Translations under genes and position numbers: made by a program
Notes under the pieces: generated by a model
What the model was told of the DNA's origin: nothing
Database searches by the model: none
Seen by the model: only the letters and a program-made list of their open reading frames with translations
Shown here: piece after piece, positions 51,970-63,093 of the stretch
Numbering within the stretch: position 1 is the stretch's first letter
Layout of the letters: each line of letters opens with the position of its first letter
NCBI RefSeq assembly: GCF_026898135.2
Contig: NZ_CP114035.2
Coordinates: 3,947,501-4,011,500 of the forward strand
Source: Pseudomonas fortuita
Lineage (GTDB): Bacteria > Pseudomonadota > Gammaproteobacteria > Pseudomonadales > Pseudomonadaceae
Direction of reading: 5' to 3'
Length of the DNA: 64,000 nucleotides

Positions 51970-52182
51970 ATGAGTACCCACAGCATCGATGCCGACATCA
52001 AGGTCAAATGGGCGGAGGGCCAGAGCGCGTACAGCCCTGGCACACCGGAAGAATTGCTGTTGATCGCCATCGACCTGTTGGTACGCGACAACGGTGCCGA
52101 GGCGGCCCGCAGCTTCATCGACCAGGTGTTCGAGCGCTACGCGCCGCACGCGGCTATTCCAATCGCGCCAGACGGGCGCTGA
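51970..52182 (+). CDS. Conserved small protein
   Basis: The 70-residue product begins MSTHSIDADIKVKWAEGQS. GAGAG lies upstream. It is convergent with the nucleoside hydrolase gene and overlaps its end by 29 bases. Function unknown. Confidence 0.65.
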   Translation: MSTHSIDADIKVKWAEGQSAYSPGTPEELLLIAIDLLVRDNGAEAARSFIDQVFERYAPHAAIPIAPDGR

Positions 52183-53155
52183 GCAGGTCAAACAGCCCCT
52201 GAGCATCGCCCTGCTCCACCCACAACACATTCGCCGGCTGCTTGAGCACGCCGTACCAGTCGGCAACCGTCTGGCCGAAAGTCGGGCCTTCGCGGCTGTC
52301 GATGCTCATGTGGATACGCCGGCCACTGAACAGCTCGGGCTTTAGCAGGTAGGCAATGACACTGGCGTCGTGCACCGGGCCGCCGGGCATGCCGTACAGG
52401 TCCATGTCGTGGGTGATGTAGGCATTCAGGATATCCACCACGCGCTTGCTGGCCTGGTTGTTCACGGTTGCCAGTTGTTTCAGGCGTGCGTCGCTGGTCA
52501 GCAGCTTGTGAGTGACGTCCAGCGGCAGGTAGGTGAGCTGCACACCGCTGGCCAGCACCACTTCGGCGGCATGCGGGTCGGCATAGAGGTTGAATTCCGC
52601 CACAGGGGTGATGTTGCCTCCGTTGAAATGGGCACCGCCCATGACCACCACCTCCTTGATGGCCTTGACGATGTCCGGGCGCTGGATCAGCGCCAAGGCC
52701 AGGTTGGTCTGCGGGCCGAGCATGGCCACGGTGATGCTGTGCGGTTTGGCTGTGCCGAGGGTGTCGATCAGGTATTGCACGGCATTGCCTTGGGCCAGAG
52801 GCGCTTTGGGCTCGTGCACCTGTACCCCGGTAAGGCCTTCTTCACCATGAACATCGACGGCGTATATCGGCGCGCGCACCAGTGGGCGGCCGGCGCCGGC
52901 GTACACGGGGATGTCTTCGCGACCCGCCCATTCGCGGGCCAGACGGGCGTTTCGCGAGGTTTTATCCAGGCGCACGTTGCCTGCCACGGTGGTGATGGCG
53001 CGGATATTGAGCTCGTCGGGCGAGGCCATGGCCAGAAACAGCGCGACCACGTCGTCGGCGCCAGGGTCGGTGTCGATGATCAGGTCGATGGGGGCGGCCT
53101 GAAGGGTGGTGGCTGTGGCCATGAAGGCGAGTCCTTGTAGCAGGGGTTTGAGCAT
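52154..53155 (-). CDS. Exported nucleoside hydrolase
   Basis: The 333-residue product has a signal peptide and then IDLIIDTDPGADDVVALFLA, the DTDPGxDD calcium-binding motif of nucleoside hydrolases. VVMGGAHFNGGNITPVAEFN and HDASVIAYL complete the active site. It splits ribonucleosides into base and ribose, here in the periplasm. It is the last gene of the rbs cluster, so it can feed ribose to RbsB. AAGGAG precedes the ATG at 53155. Confidence 0.9.
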   Translation of the reverse strand: MLKPLLQGLAFMATATTLQAAPIDLIIDTDPGADDVVALFLAMASPDELNIRAITTVAGNVRLDKTSRNARLAREWAGREDIPVYAGAGRPLVRAPIYAVDVHGEEGLTGVQVHEPKAPLAQGNAVQYLIDTLGTAKPHSITVAMLGPQTNLALALIQRPDIVKAIKEVVVMGGAHFNGGNITPVAEFNLYADPHAAEVVLASGVQLTYLPLDVTHKLLTSDARLKQLATVNNQASKRVVDILNAYITHDMDLYGMPGGPVHDASVIAYLLKPELFSGRRIHMSIDSREGPTFGQTVADWYGVLKQPANVLWVEQGDAQGLFDLLSARLARLE

Positions 53156-53202
53156 GGGGCACTCCTTGTTGCCAGAACACAGGACACAAACACACCGCAG
53201 CC

Positions 53203-53322
53203 CCCTGTAGGAGCGGCCTTGTGCCGCGATGGGGCGCGAAGCGGCCCCGGAAAGTTTTGCTGCGAAGCTGAAAATCTGGGGCCGCTTCGCGCCCCATCGC
53301 CGCACAAGGCCGCTCCTACAAA
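53203..53322. repeat. BIME: two inverted REP elements
   Basis: CTGTAGGAGCGGCCTTGTGC (53205 onward) and its near-perfect inverse ending AAGGCCGCTCCTACA (to 53320) flank a ~25-base centre. Arms also share GGGGCGCGAAGCGGCCCC. It lies between rbsD and the nucleoside hydrolase gene and could stabilise or separate the transcript parts. Confidence 0.8.
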
Positions 53323-53336
53323 AAGCGCGGTGGCTG

Positions 53337-53735
53337 TCAGAAAGTGACGCCGGAGATGAGGGCGATGTTGCTGTAGGGCTGGCACTCACCGGTACGCACC
53401 ACTGCACGGGCACTGCGCGACAACACCTTGAAATCCTCATGGCTCAGCCATTCGCGCTTGCCCAGCTTGCCCTTCAGCCGCTCGATTTCGATCAGCGCTG
53501 GCGGCACCACTTTCTGCATTTCTTCAGCCAGCACATGCCGCTCTACCTGCAGCTCGCTCAGCACCGCCCGCAACACGCTGGCGAAATCCGGCAGACCGGG
53601 CGTGATGGCCAGGTCGATCAGTTCCACGCCTGGTGGCACCGGCAGCCCGGCATCGCCGATCACCAGGATATCGCCATGCCCCATGCCGGCAATGACCCGC
53701 GACAGGGCAACGTTCAGCAAGGGGGTTTTCTTCAT
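53337..53735 (-). CDS. rbsD: D-ribose pyranase
   Basis: The 132-residue product has [20 protein letters not shown] with the catalytic His. RbsD interconverts ribopyranose and other ribose forms so that RbsK can use them. It overlaps rbsK by 4 bases. Confidence 0.95.
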   Translation of the reverse strand: MKKTPLLNVALSRVIAGMGHGDILVIGDAGLPVPPGVELIDLAITPGLPDFASVLRAVLSELQVERHVLAEEMQKVVPPALIEIERLKGKLGKREWLSHEDFKVLSRSARAVVRTGECQPYSNIALISGVTF

Positions 53736-54640
53736 GGTGTCAGCTCCGCCAGGTAAGGGATCGACGGCTGGGCGCCAGCACGGGTAACCGACAAGGCTGC
53801 GGCACGCTGGCCAAAGGCAATGGCTTCGCCCTCCTCCAGCCCCCGCACCAGCCCGGCAGCAAAGCCACCGATGAAAGTATCACCAGCAGCGGTGGTGTCC
53901 AGCGGCTGCACCACCGGCGCCGGGTAGTGCTGATGACCTTGGGCAGTCACCAGCAAGGCCCCTTGCGCGCCCAGGGTGATGATCACTTTACCCGCCCCCA
54001 GTTGCAGCAAGCGCTCGCCAGCACGCCGCGCACTGTCCTGGTCCGTAACAGCCACGCTGGTCAGGGCTTCGGCCTCGCTTTCGTTAGGTGTGAGGTAATC
54101 GATGCAGGCAAACCAGCCCGCCGGCAAGGGCCCGGTGGCCGGCGCCGGGTTCAGGATCACCTGCTTGCCCAGTTCACGGGCCCTGGCCAGGGTCCAGGCC
54201 ACGGTGTCGGCCGGCACTTCCAGTTGGCAGATGACCACCTCGGCTGCCTGCAGCAGCGCATCGAAGCGCTGTACCGAGTGCGGCGTCAGCAGGCCGTTGC
54301 CGCCAGGAATGATGACAATGCAGTTCTGGCTGGCAGCATCCACGGTAATCAGTGCCACACCGCTGGATACCCCTGGGCACGTGCTGACGCCCTGGCAATC
54401 GATGCCCTCGACATAAAGGGCCCGATGCAGTTGCCGGCCATAGTCATCGTCACCCACATTGCCGATCATTGCCACGCTACCGCCCAGCCGTGCCACCGCC
54501 ACGGCCTGGTTGGCGCCCTTGCCGCCCGGCACGGTGAAAAAGCTATCGCCGGGGAGTGTTTCGCCGGCCCGGGGCAGGCGCTGGGCGCGAGCCACCAGGT
54601 CCATATTGAGGCTGCCGACTACCACAACCTTGGCATTCAT
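53732..54640 (-). CDS. rbsK: Ribokinase
   Basis: The 302-residue PfkB-family kinase has [36 protein letters not shown] and [17 protein letters not shown] with the catalytic Asp. It makes ribose 5-phosphate. Confidence 0.96.
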   Translation of the reverse strand: MNAKVVVVGSLNMDLVARAQRLPRAGETLPGDSFFTVPGGKGANQAVAVARLGGSVAMIGNVGDDDYGRQLHRALYVEGIDCQGVSTCPGVSSGVALITVDAASQNCIVIIPGGNGLLTPHSVQRFDALLQAAEVVICQLEVPADTVAWTLARARELGKQVILNPAPATGPLPAGWFACIDYLTPNESEAEALTSVAVTDQDSARRAGERLLQLGAGKVIITLGAQGALLVTAQGHQHYPAPVVQPLDTTAAGDTFIGGFAAGLVRGLEEGEAIAFGQRAAALSVTRAGAQPSIPYLAELTP

Positions 54641-54655
54641 GACATTTCCTTAGCG

Positions 54656-55678
54656 TTAGCGGTAATCGTTGAACAGGTCCGGGCGCGGCCCGGTGGACTC
54701 ACGCAGTACGATGCGCGGCGCAACGATGCGTTGCTCCGCCGCACCTTGGCGCGGTGTGCCGATACGCGACAGCAGCAAAGAGGCGGCGCTCTCGCCCAGC
54801 TCGCGAATCGACTGGCCTACCGTGGTCAGCGGCGGGTACACATAGCGGCTGAGCTCGATGTCGTCGAAACCGATCACCGACAGCTCGCCCGGCACGCTGA
54901 TATTGCGTTCGGCTGCCGCACGCAGCACGCCAAACCCGATCATGTCATTGCCGGCAAAAATCGCCGTGGGCCGTTTGCCCTCCAGTACCTGCGCCGCTGC
55001 CGCATGCCCACCCGGGCTGGTGAAGTCGCAGTGCAGCACACGGCTGCCCAGTACCGGCACGCCGGCTTCGGCCATGGCACGGCGGAAGCCGTTCAGGCGC
55101 AGCTGGGTAACCCCGGTTTCGGCGGGGCCGCCAATATAGGCGACGTCGCGGTGGCCAAGCTCTAGCAGATGCTGGGTAGCCAGGTAGGCGCCGTGCTCGT
55201 GGTCGATGCGCACCAGGTCGGCATCCACGCCTTCCAGCTCACGGTCGACGATCACCATGGGCGTGCGCACGCAGGCCAGGCTTTGCAGCAGGTCGCTGTC
55301 CTGGCCCACCGAGGCCACCACCAGGCCATCGATGCGCTTTTCCAGCAGCACGCGCAGGTAACTGCGCTGCTTCTGTGGGTTATCGTCGGAGTTGCACAAA
55401 ATCACACAGTAGCCGTTGCGTTCGCAGGCATCTTCAATGCCCCGTGCCAGCTCGGCGAAGTACGGGTTGACGCTGTTGGGCACCAGCAGGCCGATGGTGG
55501 CTGTGCTGCGCGCCTTGAGTGAACGCGCCACCGCGCTGGGCACGTAGTCCAGCTCGATAATGGCGGCTTCAACCTTCTGCCGCACGTGTTCGCTGACCGG
55601 CCGGGTCTTGTTCAATACATGGGACACGGTGGTGTAGGAAATGCCCGCCAATGCCGCGACGTCTTTGATGGTTGCCAT
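54656..55678 (-). CDS. rbsR: Ribose operon repressor, LacI family
   Basis: The start at MATIKDVAALAGISYTTVSH (340 residues) gives a standard LacI HTH, hinge and periplasmic-binding-like sensor domain. It lies inside the operon between rbsC and rbsK. The palindrome at 59244-59257 is its likely operator. Confidence 0.95.
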   Translation of the reverse strand: MATIKDVAALAGISYTTVSHVLNKTRPVSEHVRQKVEAAIIELDYVPSAVARSLKARSTATIGLLVPNSVNPYFAELARGIEDACERNGYCVILCNSDDNPQKQRSYLRVLLEKRIDGLVVASVGQDSDLLQSLACVRTPMVIVDRELEGVDADLVRIDHEHGAYLATQHLLELGHRDVAYIGGPAETGVTQLRLNGFRRAMAEAGVPVLGSRVLHCDFTSPGGHAAAAQVLEGKRPTAIFAGNDMIGFGVLRAAAERNISVPGELSVIGFDDIELSRYVYPPLTTVGQSIRELGESAASLLLSRIGTPRQGAAEQRIVAPRIVLRESTGPRPDLFNDYR

Positions 55679-55682
55679 ATAG

Positions 55683-56678
55683 TCAGTTCCGCCGGCCTGC
55701 ACGCCGGCTGCGGTAAGTGTCGAGTACCACGGCGATGACGATGACCGCCCCGGTAATGATGCGTTTGGTCGGCTCGCTGGCGCCAATCTGCGCCAGCCCG
55801 GCGGCCAGCACGGAAATGATCAGTACGCCAAAGAAGGTGCTGATGACCGAGCCGCGCCCACCCATCAGGCTGGTACCGCCAATCACCACGGCGGCGATCA
55901 CCTGCAGCTCCAGGCCGGAGCCGGCGTTGGGGTCGGCTGCTTCCAGGCGCGATATCTGGAACAGCGCGGCCAGGCCTGCCAGCAGCCCCATCAGGGCGAA
56001 TACCAGCACTTTGTACGGGCGTGGGTCGATGCCTGCCAGGCGTACGGCTTCTTCGTTGGTCCCAATGCCGATCAGGTAACGGCCGAACACCGTGCGGGTC
56101 AGCAGCAGGTGCGCCAGCACAATCACCAGCAAGGCGATGATGAACGCTGGCGAAATACCAAAGGCAACCGGGTTGGAGAACCAGGCATAGGCATCGCCGA
56201 TGTAGGCGGTGCGCGAGTCGGTGAACTGGTAGGCCAGGCCGCGGGCCATTTCCAGCACCCCGAGCGAGACGATGAACGACGGGATGCGCCAGGCCACGGT
56301 AACGCCGCCGGTGATGCTGCCGGCCAGCGCGGCCACGGCCATGCCCAGCAGCGCCGAGGGCAGCACGCCCCAGCCCCAGCCGAGGATCGCCACACTCACT
56401 GCAGAAGCCGCCAACGCCAGCACCGAGCCCACCGACAGGTCGATGCCACCAATGATCAGCACGAAGGTCATGCCCACGGCCAGCACCATCAGGTCGGGGA
56501 TCTGGTTGGCCAGGGTACTGAAGGTGTTGTACGACCAGAAGTGGCTGCTAAGAAACGAGAACAGCACAATCATGGCCAGCAAGGCGGCGGCCAGGCCCAG
56601 GTAGGTGCCCAGGCCAAAGTACGTGCCACTGCGGCGCACAGGGGCGGCGCCTTGGCTATCGAGCGGGGTGGTTTTCAT
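55683..56678 (-). CDS. rbsC: Ribose ABC transporter permease
   Basis: The 331-residue product has about eight to ten membrane segments and the conserved LAVGMTFVLIIGGIDLSVGS and AAVVIGGTSLMGGRGSV motifs of RbsC/XylH permeases. It overlaps rbsA by 4 bases. Confidence 0.96.
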   Translation of the reverse strand: MKTTPLDSQGAAPVRRSGTYFGLGTYLGLAAALLAMIVLFSFLSSHFWSYNTFSTLANQIPDLMVLAVGMTFVLIIGGIDLSVGSVLALAASAVSVAILGWGWGVLPSALLGMAVAALAGSITGGVTVAWRIPSFIVSLGVLEMARGLAYQFTDSRTAYIGDAYAWFSNPVAFGISPAFIIALLVIVLAHLLLTRTVFGRYLIGIGTNEEAVRLAGIDPRPYKVLVFALMGLLAGLAALFQISRLEAADPNAGSGLELQVIAAVVIGGTSLMGGRGSVISTFFGVLIISVLAAGLAQIGASEPTKRIITGAVIVIAVVLDTYRSRRAGRRN

Positions 56679-58228
56679 GCGTCCATCCTGGGGGCTGCAC
56701 CGTGCAGCATTCCGTCACGTTTCTGATAGCCGGCAAAGGCGGCCGCAAGCAGCTGATCCTGGCTCCAATGGTCACGTTCGAAGGTGTCGATCAGGCGGCC
56801 GGCGGACAGCACCGCGATGCGGTCGCAGATCAACATCAGCTCGCGCAGGTCGCTGGACACCACCACCAGGGCCTTACCCTGGCGCGCCAGCTCGGCCAAC
56901 AGGCCATAGATATCGAATTTGGCACCCACATCGATGCCACGGGTGGGCTCGTCGAACAGCAGCACCTGGCAGTCGCGCTCCAGCCAGCGGCCAATCACCA
57001 CTTTTTGCTGATTGCCGCCAGACAGCTCGCCCACCACTTGTTGCGCGCCGGCACTGCGAATGCGCATGGCCTGGATCTGGCGTTCGGCCAAAGCCTGTTC
57101 CGCCTCGCCGTCGAGCACGCCGGCCCGCGATACCGCACCCAGGTTGCCCAGGGCGATGTTGGCGCTGATCGACTGCGTCAGCAGCAGGCCCTCGCCTTTG
57201 CGGTCTTCGGTGATCAGCGCAATACCAGCCCGTACCGCGGCTTTGGGCGAGTCGATACTTAACGGCTGCGGCGGCAGGCCCAGCGCGACGCTGCCGCTGT
57301 CGGCGCGATCGGCACCGTAAATCAGGCGCAACAGCTCGGTACGGCCGGCGCCGATCAGGCCGGATATGCCGAAGATCTCCCCTGCCCTCACCTCGAATGA
57401 CACTTCGCGCACCTTGTCCGCACGGCTGAGCTTGTCGACCTTGAGCAGCGGTGCACCGATCTGCCGGCGGCCCAGGTCGATATGCTCGCCCAGCTCGCGA
57501 CCGACCATCAGGTTGACCAGCTCGGTGCTGCTGTAGCGTTGGATCGGCTCGTCGCACACCAGCTTGCCATCGCGCAGCACAACGATGCGTTGGGCCACGC
57601 GCTGCAGTTCTTCGAGGCGATGCGAGATATACACGATGGCCACGCCCCGCGCGCGCAGGCGCTCGATCTGGGTGAACAGCAACTCCACCTCGCGCGCGGT
57701 GAGCATGGCGGTAGGTTCATCGAAGATCAGCACATGGCAGTCACCGATCAGGTTGCGGGCAATTTCGACCATCTGCTGATGGCCTATGCCCAGTTCGCCG
57801 ACCGGGGTGTCCGGGTTGATGGCGTCAAGCCCGACCTGGGCCATGGCGGCCGTGGCCAGCTGGCGCAGGCGCTTTTGGCTGATCCAGCCAAAGCGGCTGG
57901 GCAGGTTGTCGAGAAACAGGTTTTCCGCCACGGTCAGCGTGGGCAGCAGGTTCAACTCCTGCATGACCATACGCACGCCAAGGCGCTCGGCCTCGCTGCG
58001 GCTGCCGGGCGCGTATGCCTGGCCGCGGTAGGTCATGTGCCCGGTGGTGGGCGCCTCCAGGCCGCTGATGAGCTTGGAAAGCGTACTCTTGCCCGCGCCG
58101 TTCTCGCCAGTCAGGGCCAGTACTTCGCCAGCCCGCAGGTTCAGGCTGACTTCGCCCAGCACCGGCTGGGCGTACGTCTTGCCCAGGCCGTTGGCGGCGA
58201 GCACCACTTCATTGGCCGATGCAGGCAT
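56675..58228 (-). CDS. rbsA: Ribose ABC transporter ATP-binding protein
   Basis: AGGAG lies 8 bases before the ATG at 58228, giving 517 residues. The first half has Walker A GENGAGKST and LIFDEPTAML; the second has the usual degenerate GLIGAGRTE, then LSGGNQQKV and LLFDEPTRGIDVG. Two fused ATPase domains power ribose import. Confidence 0.96.
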   Translation of the reverse strand: MPASANEVVLAANGLGKTYAQPVLGEVSLNLRAGEVLALTGENGAGKSTLSKLISGLEAPTTGHMTYRGQAYAPGSRSEAERLGVRMVMQELNLLPTLTVAENLFLDNLPSRFGWISQKRLRQLATAAMAQVGLDAINPDTPVGELGIGHQQMVEIARNLIGDCHVLIFDEPTAMLTAREVELLFTQIERLRARGVAIVYISHRLEELQRVAQRIVVLRDGKLVCDEPIQRYSSTELVNLMVGRELGEHIDLGRRQIGAPLLKVDKLSRADKVREVSFEVRAGEIFGISGLIGAGRTELLRLIYGADRADSGSVALGLPPQPLSIDSPKAAVRAGIALITEDRKGEGLLLTQSISANIALGNLGAVSRAGVLDGEAEQALAERQIQAMRIRSAGAQQVVGELSGGNQQKVVIGRWLERDCQVLLFDEPTRGIDVGAKFDIYGLLAELARQGKALVVVSSDLRELMLICDRIAVLSAGRLIDTFERDHWSQDQLLAAAFAGYQKRDGMLHGAAPRMDA

Positions 58229-58248
58229 GGCCGTATCTCCTGGCAGCA

Positions 58249-59208
58249 TCAGGGCTTCTTGGTGATGAGTTGGACCGGGGTCTGGATGACGTTGTCGGCA
58301 TCCACATCCGGTTTCTCGCCCTTGACCATTTTCAGCGCAGCCTGGATGCCGTACACCGCCTGCTGGCTGGCGGCCTGGTCGAGGGTGGCCAGCACGCGAC
58401 CATCGGCAAGCATCGGCTTGATGGCGTTGATGTTGTCGTAGCCCACCACTTGCACCTGGCCGGCCTTGCCGGCGGCGCGCACGGCCGATACGGCGCCCAG
58501 GGCCATACTGTCGTTGCCGGCCAGCAAGGCCTTCAGGTCGGGGTATTCGTTAAGCATGGAGGCGGCGACGGCATTGCCTTTGTCGATTTCCCAATTGCCG
58601 CTTTGTACCGAGACGATTTCCATCTTTGCGGCGTCCATGGCGTCCTTGAAACCGGCGGTGCGCTGCTGGGCGTTGGTGGTGGTCGGGACCCCTTCGATGA
58701 TGCCCACCTGGTCGCCTGCCTTGAGCTTCTGGCTGGCCAGGTAGTCGCCGACCAGGCGCGCGCCTTTGCGGTTGTCGGGGCCCACGAACGGCACGCTGAT
58801 GCCTTTGCTCTTGAGCAGATCAGGGTCCAGGCGGTTGTCGATGTTGATCACCACCACACCCTGGTCCATGGCCTTCTTCACCGCCGACACCAGCGCCTTG
58901 GAATCAGCCGGGGCAATCACCAGCGCCTTGGCGCCGGCATTGACCATTTGTTCGACAATGCGAATCTGCTCGCCGGTGTCGGTCTCGTTCTTGATGCCGT
59001 TGGCAATCAGCTCAAATTCGTCGGCGTGACTTTTTTGGTAGTCCTTGGCGCCGTCTTCCATGGTGCGGAAAAATTCGTTGGCCAGTGACTTCATCACCAG
59101 AGCGACTTTGGGTTTGTCTTCGGCGTGAGCGGCAGCCAGGGGAAGTGCGAGTGAAAGGGAGGAAACGACAGCGAGGGCCAGCAGACGACCGGGGAACGGC
59201 AGTTTCAT
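58249..59208 (-). CDS. rbsB: Ribose ABC transporter substrate-binding protein
   Basis: The 319-residue product starts with a signal peptide (MKLPFPGRLLALAVVSSLS) cleaved near AHAEDK. The mature part matches RbsB: VALVMKSLANEFFRTMEDGA and LAGNDSMALGAVSAVRAAGK. It captures ribose in the periplasm and is first in the operon. Confidence 0.95.
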   Translation of the reverse strand: MKLPFPGRLLALAVVSSLSLALPLAAAHAEDKPKVALVMKSLANEFFRTMEDGAKDYQKSHADEFELIANGIKNETDTGEQIRIVEQMVNAGAKALVIAPADSKALVSAVKKAMDQGVVVINIDNRLDPDLLKSKGISVPFVGPDNRKGARLVGDYLASQKLKAGDQVGIIEGVPTTTNAQQRTAGFKDAMDAAKMEIVSVQSGNWEIDKGNAVAASMLNEYPDLKALLAGNDSMALGAVSAVRAAGKAGQVQVVGYDNINAIKPMLADGRVLATLDQAASQQAVYGIQAALKMVKGEKPDVDADNVIQTPVQLITKKP

Positions 59209-59243
59209 GGACGATGACTCCGAATCTTGTTTTTTTATCGGAT

Positions 59244-59257
59244 CGCAAACGTTTGCG
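59244..59257. promoter_or_regulatory. RbsR-type operator
   Basis: The perfect palindrome CGCAAACGTTTGCG lies 35 bases upstream of the rbsB start and fits the LacI-family operator type. Confidence 0.8.
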
Positions 59258-59408
59258 TTGGCTAACTATGGAAACAAGACCGGCGTTTGTCAAATCCGTT
59301 TGGCTGTCGGAGGCAGATGCTGCTGGAGCCGATTATGCAGTTTTTTCCGGAAAACCGAACAGCCTTTCCTATGCTTGTTCGGAATTACGAATGGAACATT
59401 GTCTCTTG

Positions 59409-59527
59409 CAGGAACGTCCTTGTGTCGCGAAAGGGTCGCGTAGCCGCTCCGTTTTAGGTGCAACACCCTACATTGTCGGGGCTGCTACGTAGCTCATCGC
59501 GACGCAAAGCCGCCCCTACAAGGGGCG
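59409..59527. repeat. Degenerate REP pair
   Basis: GTCCTTGTGTCGCGAAAGGG and the inverse-like CGCGACGCAAAGCCGCCCCT plus CTACAAGG mark two REP-like units facing each other. Confidence 0.5.
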
Positions 59528-59588
59528 CACGATGGCTTGGTACGAAATATGCCTACCGCTCTGTGCGAAATAACAACAATCTCATTAG

Positions 59589-60695
<1,107 letters not shown>

Positions 60696-60705
60696 GTACC
60701 TCGCG

Positions 60706-60752
60706 CCCACTGTGGGAGCGGCCTTGCGTCGGGCAAGCCCGCTCCCACAGCC
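60706..60752. repeat. REP element after ansB
   Basis: TGTGGGAGCGGCCTTGCGTC and the inverse GGGCAAGCCCGCTCCCACA form a long hairpin that can also end the ansB transcript. Confidence 0.75.
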
Positions 60753-60845
60753 CCCCCTGCTAAGGCACCGAGTTAGCGTTTATTCCATGAGATCGGGTTC
60801 ACCCCGCCATTCACCGCACTGCATGCTTCGTCAGGATGTTGCCAG

Positions 60846-62954
60846 CTACCTGAACCGGTACTCCAACCCCGCCCCCGCATACCACGACCGCCCGGGCGCT
60901 GCCTCGTAGTAACGCCCGTTGCCGTCGCCGACAATGACCGAGCCTACATACTGCCGGTCAAACAGGTTGTCCAGCCGCACCAGCTGGTGGAACGTCCAAG
61001 GCCCCACATGTTGCTCGAACCGGGTCCGCCAGTTGAATACCGCATACGCAGGTGCGGCCTTGGCGTTGTTGCTGTCGTCCACATACACCTTACTGCGGTA
61101 CTGCCCTTCAACCCCCATGCTGATGGACGACACTGGCTTCCAGACCAGCTCGCCATACAGGTTGTCCAGCGGCACACCTGGCAGGCGGTTGCCACTTTGG
61201 ATGGTCTGGCTGATGTCATCGGCATAGCGGGCATCAGTGCGGGTATACACCAAGGTGGTCTGCCACTGCTGGCTCAAGTCACTTTGCAGGCTCGCCTCAA
61301 AGCCGCGTCGTACAGTACGCCCCGCATTGCGATAGCTGGTTCGACCATCCGTAGCGCTGGCGACGACGATTTCGTCATCGGTATGAATCTCGTACACCGC
61401 TGCATTCAGGCGCGTGCGCTCGCCAAGCCGGTACTTCACACCCAATTCGTACTGCATGCTGGTGGCGGGCTTGAGGCCGAAGTTAAAGCTTTCGAGCACA
61501 CCCGGCGCATAGGCCATTTCGGCCTGCGTGGGGGTTTCGAAGCCTTTGCCGACGCTCACGTAACCGCGCAGATCAGGCGTGAACGCGTACATCACCGACA
61601 GCGATGGCGTGGCCTGCTGATACTTCTTCGAGCCGCTGGAGTCACCGTTGGCCAAGTAGTGGTCGTCGACACGCATTTCCATGGTGCTGTAGCGCAGCCC
61701 CAGCTCACTGGTCCAGTTGCCGATTTCCCAATGCGCCTGAAGGTAAGGGTCCAGGCTGGTAGCGGTGTCTTTCTCGTCGCGGCGCAACTCACCTTTAAGG
61801 CCCAGTTGGTCACCGCTGAAATTCTGATAACCGCGTCGGTCGTCCTTGCTCTGGTCGTAATCGGCGCCGACCGTGAAGGTTAGGTTGCCGGGCACATTCG
61901 CAACCGGCTGTATCCAGCGCAGGGTGCCGCCGTGGAACTCGCGGTCGAAGTCAACGACCCCGCCGCCACGCTGGCTGTTGGAGGCCACCGATTTGGGGAT
62001 GGACAAATACTGCACCACGCTGCGTCGCCCCGCGTACAGGTTGAACTGCAGCGTGGCATCGCCAAAGTAGCGTTCGTAGTTCATGCCCAGTTGCTGGTGG
62101 TCGATGCTTTTGCGGGTGTTGTAGGTTTCGGCCACTGCTGCCGTGGAACGTGGGTCATGCTTGTAGGCATCCCAGGTCTGCCCCAGCGGGTCCTGCGTGT
62201 TGTTCTGCTCCAGGCTGCTGTAGATCAGCGCCATGCGCGAGTCGTCGTCGGGCTTGAAGTTGACCTTGGCGAAGGTCTGGTCACGGCGCGCGGCACTGTG
62301 GTCGCGATAGCCATCGGTATCCAGGCGCGAGGCATCCAGCACGAACCCTGCGGTGTCGTTCCCGCCCTCTGCCGACAGGTGATTCTTGTTGAAGCCGTCG
62401 CTGCCGAAGGTGGTTTCGGCCCCCACGCGCGCAGGCCCCTGCCCGTCCCGGGTAAACATCTGGATCACACCACCGGCGTTGCTGCCATACAGTGTCGCTG
62501 CCGGGCCGCGCAGCACTTCAATACGGTCGGCCACATCCAGGTTCAGCGTGGCGGCCTGCCCTTGCCCGTCGGGCGTGCTGGCCGGTATGCCGTCGCTTAG
62601 CAGCTTGATGCCACGCACGCCGAAGGCCGAGCGTGCACCGTAGCCCCGCGACGAAATCTGCAGGTCTTGCGCATAGTTCTGACGGTTCTGCACCACCAGC
62701 CCAGGGACTTTGCTCAGCACTTCTGACAGGTTGACGCCAAGTTGGCCATCGGTGCCGTGGGACAGGTCAACGGTATCCACCGAAAACGGCAGGTCGAATG
62801 TGCTGGTGGGGGCATAGGCACCGGTCACCACCAGCGGTGCCATGACGACGACATCGGGTGAACTGGCCTTGGCACTGCCATTAACGCTCATCCCACCTGC
62901 AAACAGCAGGACCAGACTTGTAGATGAAGGAAAACGAGAAAGAAATCGATACAT
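60846..62954 (-). CDS. TonB-dependent outer membrane receptor
   Basis: GGAAG lies 6 bases before the ATG at 62954, giving 702 residues. A signal peptide leads to the plug domain (LSEVLSKVPGLVVQNRQNY, DRIEVLRGPAATLYGSNAGG) and a 22-strand-type barrel ending in AGAGLEYRFR with terminal Arg after Phe. It imports a siderophore or other large ligand; the ligand cannot be told from sequence. Its 5' end is divergent from the LexA-boxed genes. Confidence 0.93.
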   Translation of the reverse strand: MYRFLSRFPSSTSLVLLFAGGMSVNGSAKASSPDVVVMAPLVVTGAYAPTSTFDLPFSVDTVDLSHGTDGQLGVNLSEVLSKVPGLVVQNRQNYAQDLQISSRGYGARSAFGVRGIKLLSDGIPASTPDGQGQAATLNLDVADRIEVLRGPAATLYGSNAGGVIQMFTRDGQGPARVGAETTFGSDGFNKNHLSAEGGNDTAGFVLDASRLDTDGYRDHSAARRDQTFAKVNFKPDDDSRMALIYSSLEQNNTQDPLGQTWDAYKHDPRSTAAVAETYNTRKSIDHQQLGMNYERYFGDATLQFNLYAGRRSVVQYLSIPKSVASNSQRGGGVVDFDREFHGGTLRWIQPVANVPGNLTFTVGADYDQSKDDRRGYQNFSGDQLGLKGELRRDEKDTATSLDPYLQAHWEIGNWTSELGLRYSTMEMRVDDHYLANGDSSGSKKYQQATPSLSVMYAFTPDLRGYVSVGKGFETPTQAEMAYAPGVLESFNFGLKPATSMQYELGVKYRLGERTRLNAAVYEIHTDDEIVVASATDGRTSYRNAGRTVRRGFEASLQSDLSQQWQTTLVYTRTDARYADDISQTIQSGNRLPGVPLDNLYGELVWKPVSSISMGVEGQYRSKVYVDDSNNAKAAPAYAVFNWRTRFEQHVGPWTFHQLVRLDNLFDRQYVGSVIVGDGNGRYYEAAPGRSWYAGAGLEYRFR

Positions 62955-63058
62955 GCGCAGCTTCCGGAAATTGCCGGTATTACACCAGACCGGCAGCGCC
63001 AGCGCGAACGGTGGTTTTTTTCCTGACAAGCTGTTGCGAATTTACTTACGCTGAAATA

Positions 63059-63074
63059 CTGTATGCACATACAG
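63059..63074 (+). promoter_or_regulatory. LexA (SOS) box
   Basis: CTGTATGCACATACAG is a palindrome that matches CTGT-N8-ACAG with a TATG/CATA core. It lies 20 bases before the DUF1654 gene start. Confidence 0.85.
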
Positions 63075-63093
63075 CAAAAATAAGGAATTTCCT

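Noticed and set aside
59085..59492. Plus-strand frame across the rbs operator
   Set aside because: Overlaps rbsB, the operator and REP sequence; no RBS or domain.
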